Notes: generated by a model not told the origin, from the sequence alone. 64,000 nucleotides of DNA from Shimia sp047124445 (GCF_047124445.1 NZ_CP138921.1:806001-870000); one strand, 5' to 3'; positions 33,583 to 41,678 are shown, numbered from the stretch's first letter. Program-made: numbers and translations.

Positions 33583-33918
33583 TTAGTGAACGGCAGTCTT
33601 GGAAAACAGGTTGATCACGAGGATTCCGGCGACAATCAGCCCCATTCCAAGGATCGCGGCCAGATCAAGTTTCTGACCAAAGGCGAAATAGGCGATGATC
33701 GAGATCGAGATGATCCCCAGGCCAGACCAGACCGCATAGGTGATGCCAACGGGCAGATAACGCAGAGTGAGAGCCATCATATAGAAGGCGAGGCCATAGC
33801 CGATGACCACGATGATCGAGGGGATGGGTTTGGTAAACTGCTGACTGGCTTGCAGCGCTGCGGTGCCGATGGTTTCAAACACAACGGCGACCAGAAGGAT
33901 CAGATAGGCTTTGGGCAT
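33583..33918 (-). CDS. Small multidrug resistance (SMR) family transporter
   Basis: The predicted 111-residue protein has four membrane helices. The membrane-embedded glutamate E15 in AVVFETIGTAALQ corresponds to Glu14 of EmrE, and YAVWSGLGI places W64 and the GLG of the substrate pocket. Members exchange protons for cationic or guanidinium-type compounds as dual-topology dimers. Whether this is an EmrE-like drug or Gdx-like guanidinium exporter is not settled from the sequence; the EmrE-like pocket favours the first. It lies 15 bp downstream of the YitT gene, probably in one transcript. Confidence 0.9.
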   Translation of the reverse strand: MPKAYLILLVAVVFETIGTAALQASQQFTKPIPSIIVVIGYGLAFYMMALTLRYLPVGITYAVWSGLGIISISIIAYFAFGQKLDLAAILGMGLIVAGILVINLFSKTAVH

Positions 33919-33933
33919 GCGCGTCCCTGAAGG

Positions 33934-34554
33934 TTAGCGCGCGATATAGCGATCGCGCCGGTGATTTGTTGCGATCATAATATTGGTAATCGCGGCACCG
34001 ACGAGCGAGAAGACGACCGCGTTGAGGTCAAAAAACGACAAGGCCAGGCCAAACACCAGCACATCAAAGCCAAGTTGGACCCAACCTGCTTTGATGCCCT
34101 TGGCGTCCTGGAGCCATACGGCCACAATACCAACGCCGCCAAGGGTGGCGCCGTGGCGAAACAGCACGATGAGGCCTGCACCTGCGGTCACACCCGCAAG
34201 GGCCGCACCCACCAGCGGATGCACCGAGGCGATCTCAAAAACCTTGGGCAGTAAGAAGGTCCAGAGGGTTAAGAGCGCAACGGCAGCAAAGGTTTTTAAG
34301 GTAAAGAACCAGCCCATGCGCAGGTAAGCGATGATGTAAAACGGAAGGTTCAACACAAAGAAGATGGTGCCAAATGTCATGCCCGTGGCTTTGGCGCTTA
34401 CCAAAGACAGACCTGCGATTTGCCCGGTGAAGAGGTCACAGGCTTGCAGAAACTGTACCGATAGGGCGACCAGCAAAGTGCCAACGACCAACCCTTGAAT
34501 GTCATCAAAAGGGCTGTGTTTTTCTGGGCTTGGGGATTCAATAAAGCTTACCAT
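33934..34554 (-). CDS. YitT-family membrane protein
   Basis: The predicted 206-residue inner membrane protein has five to six hydrophobic segments. LVVGTLLVALSVQFLQACDLFTGQIAGLSLV and LFRHGATLGGVGIVAVWLQDAKG are the characteristic glycine-rich motifs of the YitT (DUF161) family, which is of unknown transport or structural function. The C-terminal cytoplasmic domain found in Gram-positive YitT proteins is absent, as usual in proteobacterial versions. It is the first gene of a probable YitT-SMR pair. Confidence 0.8.
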   Translation of the reverse strand: MVSFIESPSPEKHSPFDDIQGLVVGTLLVALSVQFLQACDLFTGQIAGLSLVSAKATGMTFGTIFFVLNLPFYIIAYLRMGWFFTLKTFAAVALLTLWTFLLPKVFEIASVHPLVGAALAGVTAGAGLIVLFRHGATLGGVGIVAVWLQDAKGIKAGWVQLGFDVLVFGLALSFFDLNAVVFSLVGAAITNIMIATNHRRDRYIAR

Positions 34555-34648
34555 GGAACCGGATTTGCCGCAGTGCAGCGGAGCTGTCTAGGGGGTGCGG
34601 CGCAAGGCCGCTATGCAGCTGGGGTCTACCGGGTGTGTGGTAAAGGGC

Positions 34649-34678
34649 GTCCTAAGGCGCGCGGATACGCCTTAGGAC
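34649..34678 (-). terminator. Hairpin after icd, probable terminator
   Basis: Perfect 11-bp arms GTCCTAAGGCG / CGCCTTAGGAC with an eight-base loop, 15 bp after the icd stop on the minus strand. The following sequence (GCCCTTTACC) is only weakly T-rich. Confidence 0.65.
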
Positions 34679-34693
34679 AAAGTGTCTCAGTGC

Positions 34694-35908
34694 TTAACCA
34701 GCAAGCGCTTTGTTGAGGTTCTCGTCGATCTTCTCAAGGAAGCCCATGGTGGTGAGCCAGCCTTGATCGGGGCCAACCAGCAGAGCCAGATCTTTGGTCA
34801 TGTAACCGCCTTCGACGGTTTCGATGATCACCCGCTCGAGAGTTTCAGCAAAGGCGCGCAGGGCAATGTTGTTGTCCAGTTTGGCGCGATGCTTCAGGCC
34901 ACCGGTCCAGGCATAGATCGAGGCAATCGAGTTGGTGGAAGTAGCTTCGCCTTTTTGGTGCTGGCGGTAGTGACGGGTCACGGTGCCGTGGGCCGCCTCG
35001 GCTTCGACGATCTTTCCATCCGGTGTCATCAACTGGGAGGTCATCAGACCCAGCGAGCCAAAGCCTTGCGCCACGGTGTCGGACTGTACGTCGCCGTCGT
35101 AGTTCTTGCAGGCCCAGACAAATTTGCCGTTCCACTTCATGGCGCAGGCGACCATGTCGTCGATCAGGCGGTGTTCGTACCAGATGCCTGCGGCTTTGAA
35201 TTTCTCTTCGAACTCTTCCTCATAGACCTTCTGGAACAGGTCCTTGAAGCGGCCGTCATAGGCCTTCAGGATGGTGTTTTTGGTGGAGAGGTACACCGGC
35301 CAGCCAAGGTTCAGGCCGTAGTTCAAAGAGGCGCGGGCAAAGTCGATGATCGAGCTGTCGAGGTTGTACATCGCCTGATAGACACCGGCGGACGGCGCAT
35401 CATAGACCTCTTTCTCGATCACGGTGCCGTCTTCGCCAACAAACTTCATGGTCAGCTTGCCAGCACCCGGGAAGGTGAAGTCGGTGGCTTTGTATTGGTC
35501 GCCAAAGGCGTGACGGCCCACAACGATAGGAGAGGTCCAACCAGGCACAAGGCGCGGTACGTTTCGGCAGATGATCGGCTGGCGGAACACCACACCGCCG
35601 AGGATGTTGCGGATGGTGCCGTTCGGGGAACGCCACATCTTTTTGAGGCCAAACTCTTCCACGCGCTGCTCATCCGGCGTGATGGTGGCGCATTTCACGG
35701 CCACGCCAATCTCTTTGGTCTTTTCCGCGGCGTCGATGGTGATCTGGTCTTCGGTGCGGTCGCGCTCCTCGATACCCAGATCATAATAAAGCAGGTCGAG
35801 GTCGAGGTACGGCAGGATCAATTTATCCTTGATGAACTGCCACATGATGCGAGTCATTTCATCGCCGTCCATTTCGACGATGGGGTTGTCCACTTTGATC
35901 TTGGTCAT
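34694..35908 (-). CDS. icd: NADP-dependent isocitrate dehydrogenase (dimeric, eukaryote-like type)
   Basis: The 404-residue TCA-cycle enzyme converts isocitrate to 2-oxoglutarate. It begins KVDNPIVEMDGDEMTRIMW and has KMWRSPNGTIRNILGGVVFRQPI (substrate phosphate/carboxylate serine and arginines), YDGDVQSDTVAQGFGSLGLMTSQ (metal aspartates) and EAAHGTVTRHYRQHQKG (NADP specificity). These features identify the type II subfamily of alphaproteobacteria and mitochondria rather than the E. coli form. GGAGACCCCC precedes the ATG. It is transcribed away from the phosphodiesterase gene. Confidence 0.97.
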   Translation of the reverse strand: MTKIKVDNPIVEMDGDEMTRIMWQFIKDKLILPYLDLDLLYYDLGIEERDRTEDQITIDAAEKTKEIGVAVKCATITPDEQRVEEFGLKKMWRSPNGTIRNILGGVVFRQPIICRNVPRLVPGWTSPIVVGRHAFGDQYKATDFTFPGAGKLTMKFVGEDGTVIEKEVYDAPSAGVYQAMYNLDSSIIDFARASLNYGLNLGWPVYLSTKNTILKAYDGRFKDLFQKVYEEEFEEKFKAAGIWYEHRLIDDMVACAMKWNGKFVWACKNYDGDVQSDTVAQGFGSLGLMTSQLMTPDGKIVEAEAAHGTVTRHYRQHQKGEATSTNSIASIYAWTGGLKHRAKLDNNIALRAFAETLERVIIETVEGGYMTKDLALLVGPDQGWLTTMGFLEKIDENLNKALAG

Positions 35909-36139
35909 GGGGGTCTCCTGTGAACCGAGTCGTATTTGGCGCCTGTCCTAAGGGAATTCGGTCTCCTTGGGAAGGCTTTGTATGCGATTGTATACAGTTT
36001 AGTTTGGGCGCGAATTTTTGTTGCGTGAAACGTAGCACGACAATTGTTTTTGACAAAATGTCGCGGGTTCTCGACCACAATGCTAGATGCCGTTAGGGTC
36101 ACGTTAAACGGGTGTTGGAGTGTGGCTTTGAAACAGGCG

Positions 36140-37954
36140 ATGGCAGAGGTAGTGCGGTATTTTGAAGTGGCCTGGCGTTTGCGCTGGCCGTTTATCCAGT
36201 CGCATCTGGTGTTCAATATCTTGTTGGCGGCGGCCTTTGCGCCGTTGATGGCGGCCACGGTGCATCTGGCGCTGACGTTTTCCGGCAAACCCGCGTTGGC
36301 GGACTTTGACATCGCGGTGTTCTTGCTCTCTCCGGTGGGTTTTGTCGCCGGATTGGTGATTGCAGGCATGGCGCTCGTTCTTTTGACGCTGGATGTGTCC
36401 TTTATGATGGCGGTGGCGTTGCGGGATCGGGCCGGCAAATCACATGGGTTTCTGGACGGTGTGGCGATGGTTCTGCCACGTATACCGGCCGTGCTTGGAC
36501 TGGCGATGCAGTTCTGCTTGCGCTTGCTGTTGATGTGTCTGCCGTTTTTGGCCGTCTGCGGTTTGGCCTTTGTCACTTGGATGACCGACTACGACATCAA
36601 CTATTACCTCAGTTTTCATCCGCCGGAGTTTGTGCAGACCGTGGTGGTTTGCGGGATCGCATTGGCGTTGATGGTGGCCTTGGTTCTCTGGCGCACGTTG
36701 GGTTGGGTGTTGGCCTTGCCACTGGTTGTGTTTGACGGGCAGCGCGCAGGGGCGGCTTTGCGGGAAAGTCAGACTCGGATGGCGGGGCGCCGGTGGACGT
36801 TCCTTGTGCGCTTGGCAGTTTGGGCAGCGCTGGGGGCGGTGATTGGCGGCGCTGTGCTATTTGCGGTTGGCGCGATCATTCAGTTCGGTCTGCATTTCGT
36901 GCCGTTTGGTCTCAAGGGCCTGGCTGCATTTTTGTTGCTATCCACCGGACTGTGGGCGGGGTTGAACCTCGTTTTGACGTCCTTCACCACCGGCGCTTTG
37001 GCTGTTGCTTTCATGGGGTTTGCGGGCTGGCCCGACGCGGGTGAGAAGCGTGAATTGCCAAAAGGGGTGCTGAGCGGCGTGGTCGCGGTGGCGGCACTGG
37101 TGACCGTGCTGGGCGGCTTTGGCATCGCGGAGTTGGTCAAGGTGGATCAGGACCGGCCTGTGGCGGTGATTGCGCACCGTGGAGCCTCTGGAGCGGCGCC
37201 TGAAAACACCATGGCCGCCGTCACGCACGCCGTGGAGGATCAGTCGGACTGGATTGAGATCGACGTTCAAGAAACTGCAGATGGTGCGGTTGTTGTGGTG
37301 CATGACAGTGACTTCATGAAGGTTGCGGGCAACCCCTTGAAGATTTGGGATGCGACGCTGGCAGATCTGAAGGAAATCGACATTGGCAGCTGGTTTGATC
37401 CGGCATTCGCGGCTGAGCGCACAGCCACGCTGGAGCAGGTTTTACTGGCGGCAAAAGACAAGTCCGGTGTGGTGATCGAGTTGAAATACTACGGCCACGA
37501 CGAGGATTTGGAGCAGAGGGTGATCGACATCGTTGAAGCCACGGACATGGTGAAACAGGTGAAGATCATGTCGCTCAAAGCGGATGCCGTGGCGAAAATG
37601 CGCAAGCTGCGTCCGGAGTGGAATGTCGGGCTGCTGGCTTCGGCGTCGTTGGGCAATATGTGGGATCTGGATGTGGACTTCCTGGCCGTGAACAGCGCAA
37701 CCATGTCGCGCCAACTGGTGCGCGGGTCCCACGACGTGGGCAAAGAGGTCTACGTGTGGACGGTGAACGATGCGCTGTCGATGTCAGGCATGTTGTCCTT
37801 TGGCGTGGACGGATTGATTACGGACGAACCTGCGCTGGCGCGACAGGTGCTGGCGGATCGCAAAACGCTGAGCGGTGTGGAGCGGTTGGTGCTTGGTCTG
37901 GCGGGGCGGATTGGGTTGGATGTGCCGCATCGAGGTGACGATGCGGTTCAGTAA
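36140..37954 (+). CDS. Membrane-anchored glycerophosphodiester phosphodiesterase
   Basis: The predicted protein has 604 residues. The N-terminal ~340 residues form a multi-helix membrane domain (GDPD_N type, as in COG4781). The C-terminal catalytic barrel starts PVAVIAHRGASGAAPENTMAA, with WIEIDVQETADGAVVVVHDSDF supplying the metal and catalytic residues (HRG, E and D of EID, VHD). VVIELKYYG and GKEVYVWTVND complete the family blocks. It would hydrolyse glycerophosphodiesters to glycerol 3-phosphate plus alcohol. The start is uncertain: ATG 36140 begins the helical domain, and an ATG at 36080 would add 20 residues. The 3' end overlaps the phospholipase-like gene by 14 bases. Confidence 0.85.
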   Translation: MAEVVRYFEVAWRLRWPFIQSHLVFNILLAAAFAPLMAATVHLALTFSGKPALADFDIAVFLLSPVGFVAGLVIAGMALVLLTLDVSFMMAVALRDRAGKSHGFLDGVAMVLPRIPAVLGLAMQFCLRLLLMCLPFLAVCGLAFVTWMTDYDINYYLSFHPPEFVQTVVVCGIALALMVALVLWRTLGWVLALPLVVFDGQRAGAALRESQTRMAGRRWTFLVRLAVWAALGAVIGGAVLFAVGAIIQFGLHFVPFGLKGLAAFLLLSTGLWAGLNLVLTSFTTGALAVAFMGFAGWPDAGEKRELPKGVLSGVVAVAALVTVLGGFGIAELVKVDQDRPVAVIAHRGASGAAPENTMAAVTHAVEDQSDWIEIDVQETADGAVVVVHDSDFMKVAGNPLKIWDATLADLKEIDIGSWFDPAFAAERTATLEQVLLAAKDKSGVVIELKYYGHDEDLEQRVIDIVEATDMVKQVKIMSLKADAVAKMRKLRPEWNVGLLASASLGNMWDLDVDFLAVNSATMSRQLVRGSHDVGKEVYVWTVNDALSMSGMLSFGVDGLITDEPALARQVLADRKTLSGVERLVLGLAGRIGLDVPHRGDDAVQ

Positions 37955-38504
37955 CCTATCTGCCACTATTGGTGCGATTATTGTTTTAAGTGAACCGGTT
38001 ACGGCGCAAGTCTCAAGTAAGGGTTTGGGCTGGTCTGCGAAAGTGGAAACCTGGCGGCATAGCCGGTTAGAAGCGTTGCGTGAGGAGGACCCTACGGCCT
38101 TGGTGCCTTTTACGACTGATGGGTGTTCTGGTGGAATGTCGGCGGCCTGGGGCGCGATGGCGCGTACTTTTCCATGGTTCGCGCGGGTGTTTGCGCATGA
38201 GGCGCCGTGGCATGACTGCTGTGTGGTGCATGACCAAGCGTATCACCTGGGCGGTGAGACTGCGGATGCAGAAGCCGGCTTCTTTGCGCGTTTAGAGGCG
38301 GATGAGGAGCTGCGTATGTGCGTCCAGAGTGTGGCGGATGCGCAAGCAGAGACATTGGCGCTGCAATATGACAGCACACCTGAGGATGTCACGGCGGCCA
38401 TCATTTTTGTGGCGGATCGCATGTATGAGGCGGTTCGTGTAGGCGGTTTGCCGTGCTCAGGTTTGCCGTGGCGCTGGGGTTATGGATGGCCCCAGTGTTT
38501 CTGA
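37941..38504 (+). CDS. Secreted phospholipase A2-like protein
   Basis: The predicted protein has 187 residues with signal peptide MRFSNLSATIGAIIVLSEPVTAQ. TTDGCSGGMS (residues 58-67) resembles a calcium-loop segment, and WHDCCVVHDQAYHLGG (90-105) carries the HD-CC-xx-HD-xx-Y pattern of phospholipase A2 and related secreted proteins, with the candidate catalytic His/Asp pair H97-D98. Further cysteines (RMCVQS, LPCSGL, PQCF) could form disulfides. The activity is inferred from these motifs. It starts inside the 3' end of the phosphodiesterase gene, so the two are probably translationally coupled, and it ends one base from the convergent HD gene. Confidence 0.65.
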   Translation: MRFSNLSATIGAIIVLSEPVTAQVSSKGLGWSAKVETWRHSRLEALREEDPTALVPFTTDGCSGGMSAAWGAMARTFPWFARVFAHEAPWHDCCVVHDQAYHLGGETADAEAGFFARLEADEELRMCVQSVADAQAETLALQYDSTPEDVTAAIIFVADRMYEAVRVGGLPCSGLPWRWGYGWPQCF

Positions 38505-38505
38505 G

Positions 38506-39087
38506 TTAACCGTTTTCGGAAAACCACTTGGCAATGCGCGCTTTGAGATGATCCCAGATCGCAGGGGCGCCTTTGGCAACCTTCCAGCCAACACGGTCTT
38601 CAAGCTGTTCACGCGTGACGTTGTATTCCGGCCAGGTGCCGCCATTGGTTTCAAGATTGCCAATCACCGGCTGCACGCGGTCAATGCTTTTGGCAAAGAC
38701 TGCGTCATCGCTCTCTGCGGCCTCAAACTCATGCCACAGAGCACGGAGTTCGGCGGCTTGATCGTCTGGTAGAAGGCCAAAGATACGGTCTGCGGCGGCG
38801 CTTTCAGCGGCTTCCATTGCAGCGATGTCATGATCGCCGTGGATCGGGCTGTCGCCAACGTCAATCTCCACCAGATCATGGATCAGCAGCATGCGGATCA
38901 CACGATCCAGATTGATGTCCTTGTTGGCATGTTCAGACAGGATCAGCGCGTAGAGCGCGATGTGCCAGCTGTGGCTGCCGCTGTCTTCTTTGCGGTGTCC
39001 GTCAAGCACGTTGGTGGCGCGGTAAACGGATTTGAGCTTATCGGCTTCGGTCAGGAAGGCGATTTGCGCGGCGAGGCGGTCGCTCAT
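38506..39087 (-). CDS. HD-domain hydrolase (HDDC2/YfbR-like)
   Basis: The predicted protein has 193 residues. The metal-binding residues are seen as SHSWHIALYALIL and MLLIHDLVEIDVGDSPIHGD, the H...HD...D order of the HD phosphohydrolase superfamily; the IDVGD spacing resembles the HDDC2 and YfbR 5'-deoxynucleotidase group. A dNMP or other nucleotide substrate is likely but not proven. Its start overlaps the stop of the 80-residue gene by four bases (ATGA), making it the last gene of a three-gene operon. Confidence 0.83.
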   Translation of the reverse strand: MSDRLAAQIAFLTEADKLKSVYRATNVLDGHRKEDSGSHSWHIALYALILSEHANKDINLDRVIRMLLIHDLVEIDVGDSPIHGDHDIAAMEAAESAAADRIFGLLPDDQAAELRALWHEFEAAESDDAVFAKSIDRVQPVIGNLETNGGTWPEYNVTREQLEDRVGWKVAKGAPAIWDHLKARIAKWFSENG

Positions 39088-39326
39088 TCTTTGGTCTCGG
39101 CAGCTTTCGCGGCACGGGCTTCTTTGACTTTATTTATCAAAAAGGCTCGGCCTTTTTCTTCGGACATGCGCATACGTACTTCTGTAAGGTATGCCTCTTC
39201 CAATGACTGGGAAGAAGCCCCCAGTACCGCGCTGACTTCCATGAAGAGACGCTCGTCGCCCAGTTCTTTCTGGGCTTTGAGCGTGTCTTCGGCAAGTTTT
39301 GAGGCTAGCGCGTCCAGTGTGCTCAT
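39084..39326 (-). CDS. Conserved-looking hypothetical 80-residue protein
   Basis: The predicted product is a highly charged, helix-rich protein (KLAEDTLKAQKELGDERLF, EEAYLTEVRMRMSEEKGRA), without signal peptide or membrane segment. I do not recognise the family. Its reality is supported by tight coupling: the start overlaps the stop of the alpha/beta hydrolase by one base and its stop overlaps the start of the HD hydrolase by four. Confidence 0.7.
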   Translation of the reverse strand: MSTLDALASKLAEDTLKAQKELGDERLFMEVSAVLGASSQSLEEAYLTEVRMRMSEEKGRAFLINKVKEARAAKAAETKE

Positions 39327-39982
39327 TAGCGGCTGTTCTCGGTCAGACGGCGTTTCACATAGTCGGTGACCGTGCCGGTCATCTGATCCATGTATTCGTC
39401 TGTTTCAAAGAAGTGGCCAGAGCCCTCAATCTCAGTGTGGGTGATCGTGATGCCTTTTTGCTCGTGCAGCTTGTTCACGAGAGAGTGCGTGTCCGCAGGA
39501 GGGGCGACACGGTCCGCGGTGCCGTTCAGGATCAGGCCTGAGCTAGGGCAGGGCGCCAGGAACGAGAAGTCGTACATGTTGGCGGGCGGGGCCACGGAAA
39601 TGAAACCTGTGATTTCTGGGCGACGCATCAGAAGCTGCATGCCGATCCAGGCGCCAAAGGAGAACCCCGCAACCCAGCAGTGCTTGGAGTTGGTGTTCAT
39701 AGACTGAAGGTAGTCGAGCGCGGAGGCCGCATCAGACAGTTCGCCAACGCCTTGGTCATATTCGCCCTGGGAACGACCCACGCCACGGAAGTTGAACCGC
39801 AGAACCGTGAAGCCCATGTTGTAGAAGGCATAATGCAGGTTGTAGACAACCTTGTTGTTCATGGTGCCGCCAAATTGCGGGTGCGGATGCAGCACAATCG
39901 CGATGGGCGCGTCTTTTTCTTTTTGTGGATGATAGCGGCCTTCGAGGCGGCCTTCTGGTCCCGGAAAAATCACCTCAGGCAT
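39326..39982 (-). CDS. Alpha/beta hydrolase (dienelactone-hydrolase-like/COG2945 type)
   Basis: The predicted protein has 218 residues. AIVLHPHPQFGGTMNNKVV carries the oxyanion region, VAGFSFGAWIG the nucleophile elbow (serine in GFSFG), LNGTADRVAPP the acid and IEGSGHFFE the histidine. The HPHPQFGG signature fits the COG2945 subgroup of small cytoplasmic hydrolases with unknown substrate. It is the first gene of the minus-strand operon with the 80-residue protein and the HD hydrolase, and is divergent from iscR. Confidence 0.87.
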   Translation of the reverse strand: MPEVIFPGPEGRLEGRYHPQKEKDAPIAIVLHPHPQFGGTMNNKVVYNLHYAFYNMGFTVLRFNFRGVGRSQGEYDQGVGELSDAASALDYLQSMNTNSKHCWVAGFSFGAWIGMQLLMRRPEITGFISVAPPANMYDFSFLAPCPSSGLILNGTADRVAPPADTHSLVNKLHEQKGITITHTEIEGSGHFFETDEYMDQMTGTVTDYVKRRLTENSR

Positions 39983-40021
39983 ATTTGTCGCTTTTCTCCC
40001 TTAAAAGGTATGAACGAATTC

Positions 40022-40050
40022 TTGACGAATTTGCTCTGTCACCTTAGAAC
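40022..40050 (+). promoter_or_regulatory. Predicted promoter of the isc/suf operon
   Basis: A -35 TTGACG and -10 TAGAAC are 17 bp apart, 95 bp before the iscR start. The -10 lies inside the inverted repeat at 40044. Confidence 0.55.
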
Positions 40051-40058
40051 GCTTCTAA
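40044..40058. promoter_or_regulatory. Irr-type iron control element (ICE-like) before iscR
   Basis: A perfect inverted repeat TTAGAA-CGC-TTCTAA overlaps the predicted -10 hexamer. Its sequence fits the iron control element recognised by the heme-responsive regulator Irr in alphaproteobacteria. Repression under iron limitation is the inferred effect. A second small repeat TTGA-ACGG-TCAA follows at 40063-40074. Confidence 0.6.
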
Positions 40059-40144
40059 ATAGTTGAACGGTCAAAAATGCCGTTCGGGTTTTAGCGACTT
40101 AAGCACATGGGCGGCTGAGGTCAATCAATTCGAGGGGGTGCTCC

Positions 40145-40621
40145 ATGAAACTGTCGACAAAAGGCCGCTATGCTGTGGTTGCTTTGGCAGATATTGCGCT
40201 TCAATCGCCTGAGGACCTCGTTAGCTTGAGCGAAATTTCCAAGCGTCAGGATATTTCGCTGCCATATCTGGAGCAGCTGTTTGTGAAGCTGCGTCGTGCG
40301 GAACTGGTTGTGTCTGTGCGTGGTCCCGGTGGTGGGTACCGATTGGCACGTCCAAAGTCCGAGATTCGGGTGGCAGATATTCTGGCTGCCGTGGATGAGA
40401 CAGTGTCGGCGCTGCACACAGGGGCAGGGGCCAGCGGTGGATCCAGTGGGTCCCGCGCGCAGTCGATGGCAAATCGCCTTTGGGAAGGTTTGTCGGCGCA
40501 TGTTTATGTGTTTCTGCATCAAACGCGTCTGTCCGATATTGTGGAGAACGACTTGGCGCCATGCCCGGCCGTGCCCACATTGTTTTCTGTGGTTGATGAA
40601 GTGGCGGACGAAAACGCTTGA
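40145..40621 (+). CDS. iscR: IscR, Rrf2-family Fe-S regulator with a single cysteine
   Basis: The predicted protein has 158 residues. MKLSTKGRYAVVALADIAL and KLRRAELVVSVRGPGGGYRLAR form the winged-helix DNA-binding domain of IscR. The usual three cluster cysteines around residues 92-104 are missing: that segment reads HTGAGASGGSSGSRAQ, and the only cysteine is C140 (APCPAVP). A one-cysteine IscR that still responds to Fe-S status has been described in Rhodobacter sphaeroides, so this is a family trait rather than decay. It heads the suf operon, and its stop codon TGA overlaps the ATG of the desulfurase gene by one base. Confidence 0.92.
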   Translation: MKLSTKGRYAVVALADIALQSPEDLVSLSEISKRQDISLPYLEQLFVKLRRAELVVSVRGPGGGYRLARPKSEIRVADILAAVDETVSALHTGAGASGGSSGSRAQSMANRLWEGLSAHVYVFLHQTRLSDIVENDLAPCPAVPTLFSVVDEVADENA

Positions 40622-41652
40622 TGCGGGCTTATCTGGATCATAACGCGACGACCCCACTGCGCCCTGCGGCGCGGGAGGCGATGATTGCGGCCATGGATGT
40701 CTATGGCAATCCATCCTCCGTGCATTCAGAGGGGCGTAAGGCCAAGGCCATTCTTGAGCGGGCGCGTGGTGAAATTGCCTCTGCTTTTGGCGCAGACGGG
40801 GCGGATGTGATCTTCACAAGCAGTGCCACGGAGTCGGCCGCATTGGCATTGGCGGGACGCAAGTTGCACGCAGCAGACGTAGAGCACGATGCGGTGAATG
40901 CCTGGACGCAGAACGATCTATCGGCTGATGCCGAGGGTGCAATTAATATTGATGACCCGGCAGAGAGCTGTGTGCAGCTGGCAAATTCTGAGACCGGAGT
41001 GGTCCAAACCTTGCCGGACGGCGTAGCTGTCAGTGATATGACGCAAGCGTTTGGCAAGCTGCCAGTGGCGTTTAACTGGACCGGTGCGCAGATGGCACTG
41101 ATCTCGGCGCATAAGCTGGGTGGACCAAAGGGTATTGGGGCTTTGGTGGTGAAGCGTGGCACCGAAGTGCCTGCGCAGCTTTTGGGCGGCGGCCAAGAGA
41201 TGGGCCGGCGTGCGGGCACCGAAAACGTGATAGGCGCGGCTGGTTTCGCGGCTGCAGCCAAGGCGGCCGCGCAAGACTTGGCCGATGGCGTTTGGGATCG
41301 GGTTGCACAGCTGCGCGATTTGCTGGAAGAGAGGCTAATCGCAGGCGCGCCGGAGGCCATTATCGTTGGCAAAGGCGCCAAGCGGCTTCCCAACACAACG
41401 GCAGTTGCGGTGCCGGGCTGGAAGGGTGAAACGCAGGTCATGCAGATGGATCTGGCGGGTTTCGCGATTTCGGCCGGGTCGGCTTGCTCTTCGGGCAAGG
41501 TGCGCGCCAGCAAGGTGCTGACCGCGATGGGATATGATGAGATGACGGCTGCAAGCGCCATTCGGGTGAGCTTGGGGCCACAAACGAGCGAACAGGACGT
41601 CATGGGCTTTGCCGATAAGTGGCTGGCTCAGATGAACAAACACCGCGCGTGA
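40621..41652 (+). CDS. Cysteine desulfurase, NifS/IscS type
   Basis: The predicted protein has 343 residues. The PLP lysine is in ISAHKLGGPKGIGALVV and the active-site cysteine in ISAGSACSSGKV; LANSETGVVQTLPDG and GRRAGTENVIGAAG are further family blocks. It is shorter than typical IscS (about 400), mainly by trimmed loops in the middle, with no frame damage. It would supply persulfide sulfur for Fe-S clusters. ATG 40621 overlaps the iscR stop; sufB begins 27 bp downstream. A second desulfurase, sufS, ends the same operon. Confidence 0.9.
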   Translation: MRAYLDHNATTPLRPAAREAMIAAMDVYGNPSSVHSEGRKAKAILERARGEIASAFGADGADVIFTSSATESAALALAGRKLHAADVEHDAVNAWTQNDLSADAEGAINIDDPAESCVQLANSETGVVQTLPDGVAVSDMTQAFGKLPVAFNWTGAQMALISAHKLGGPKGIGALVVKRGTEVPAQLLGGGQEMGRRAGTENVIGAAGFAAAAKAAAQDLADGVWDRVAQLRDLLEERLIAGAPEAIIVGKGAKRLPNTTAVAVPGWKGETQVMQMDLAGFAISAGSACSSGKVRASKVLTAMGYDEMTAASAIRVSLGPQTSEQDVMGFADKWLAQMNKHRA

Positions 41653-41678
41653 GCGCAAAACGAAGACAGGAGACGCAC

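Noticed and set aside
36093..36107. A second CtrA site (TTAG-N7-TTAA) before the phosphodiesterase gene
   Set aside because: It has one mismatch in the eight key bases, which is expected by chance every few kilobases.
35905..36576. A minus-strand frame across the spacer between icd and the phosphodiesterase gene
   Set aside because: Biased composition (Lys, Asn, Thr), no motifs, and it covers the N-terminal membrane domain of the phosphodiesterase on the other strand.
40621..41652. The short desulfurase as a decayed gene
   Set aside because: The frame is intact and the PLP lysine and catalytic cysteine blocks are present; only loops are shorter.
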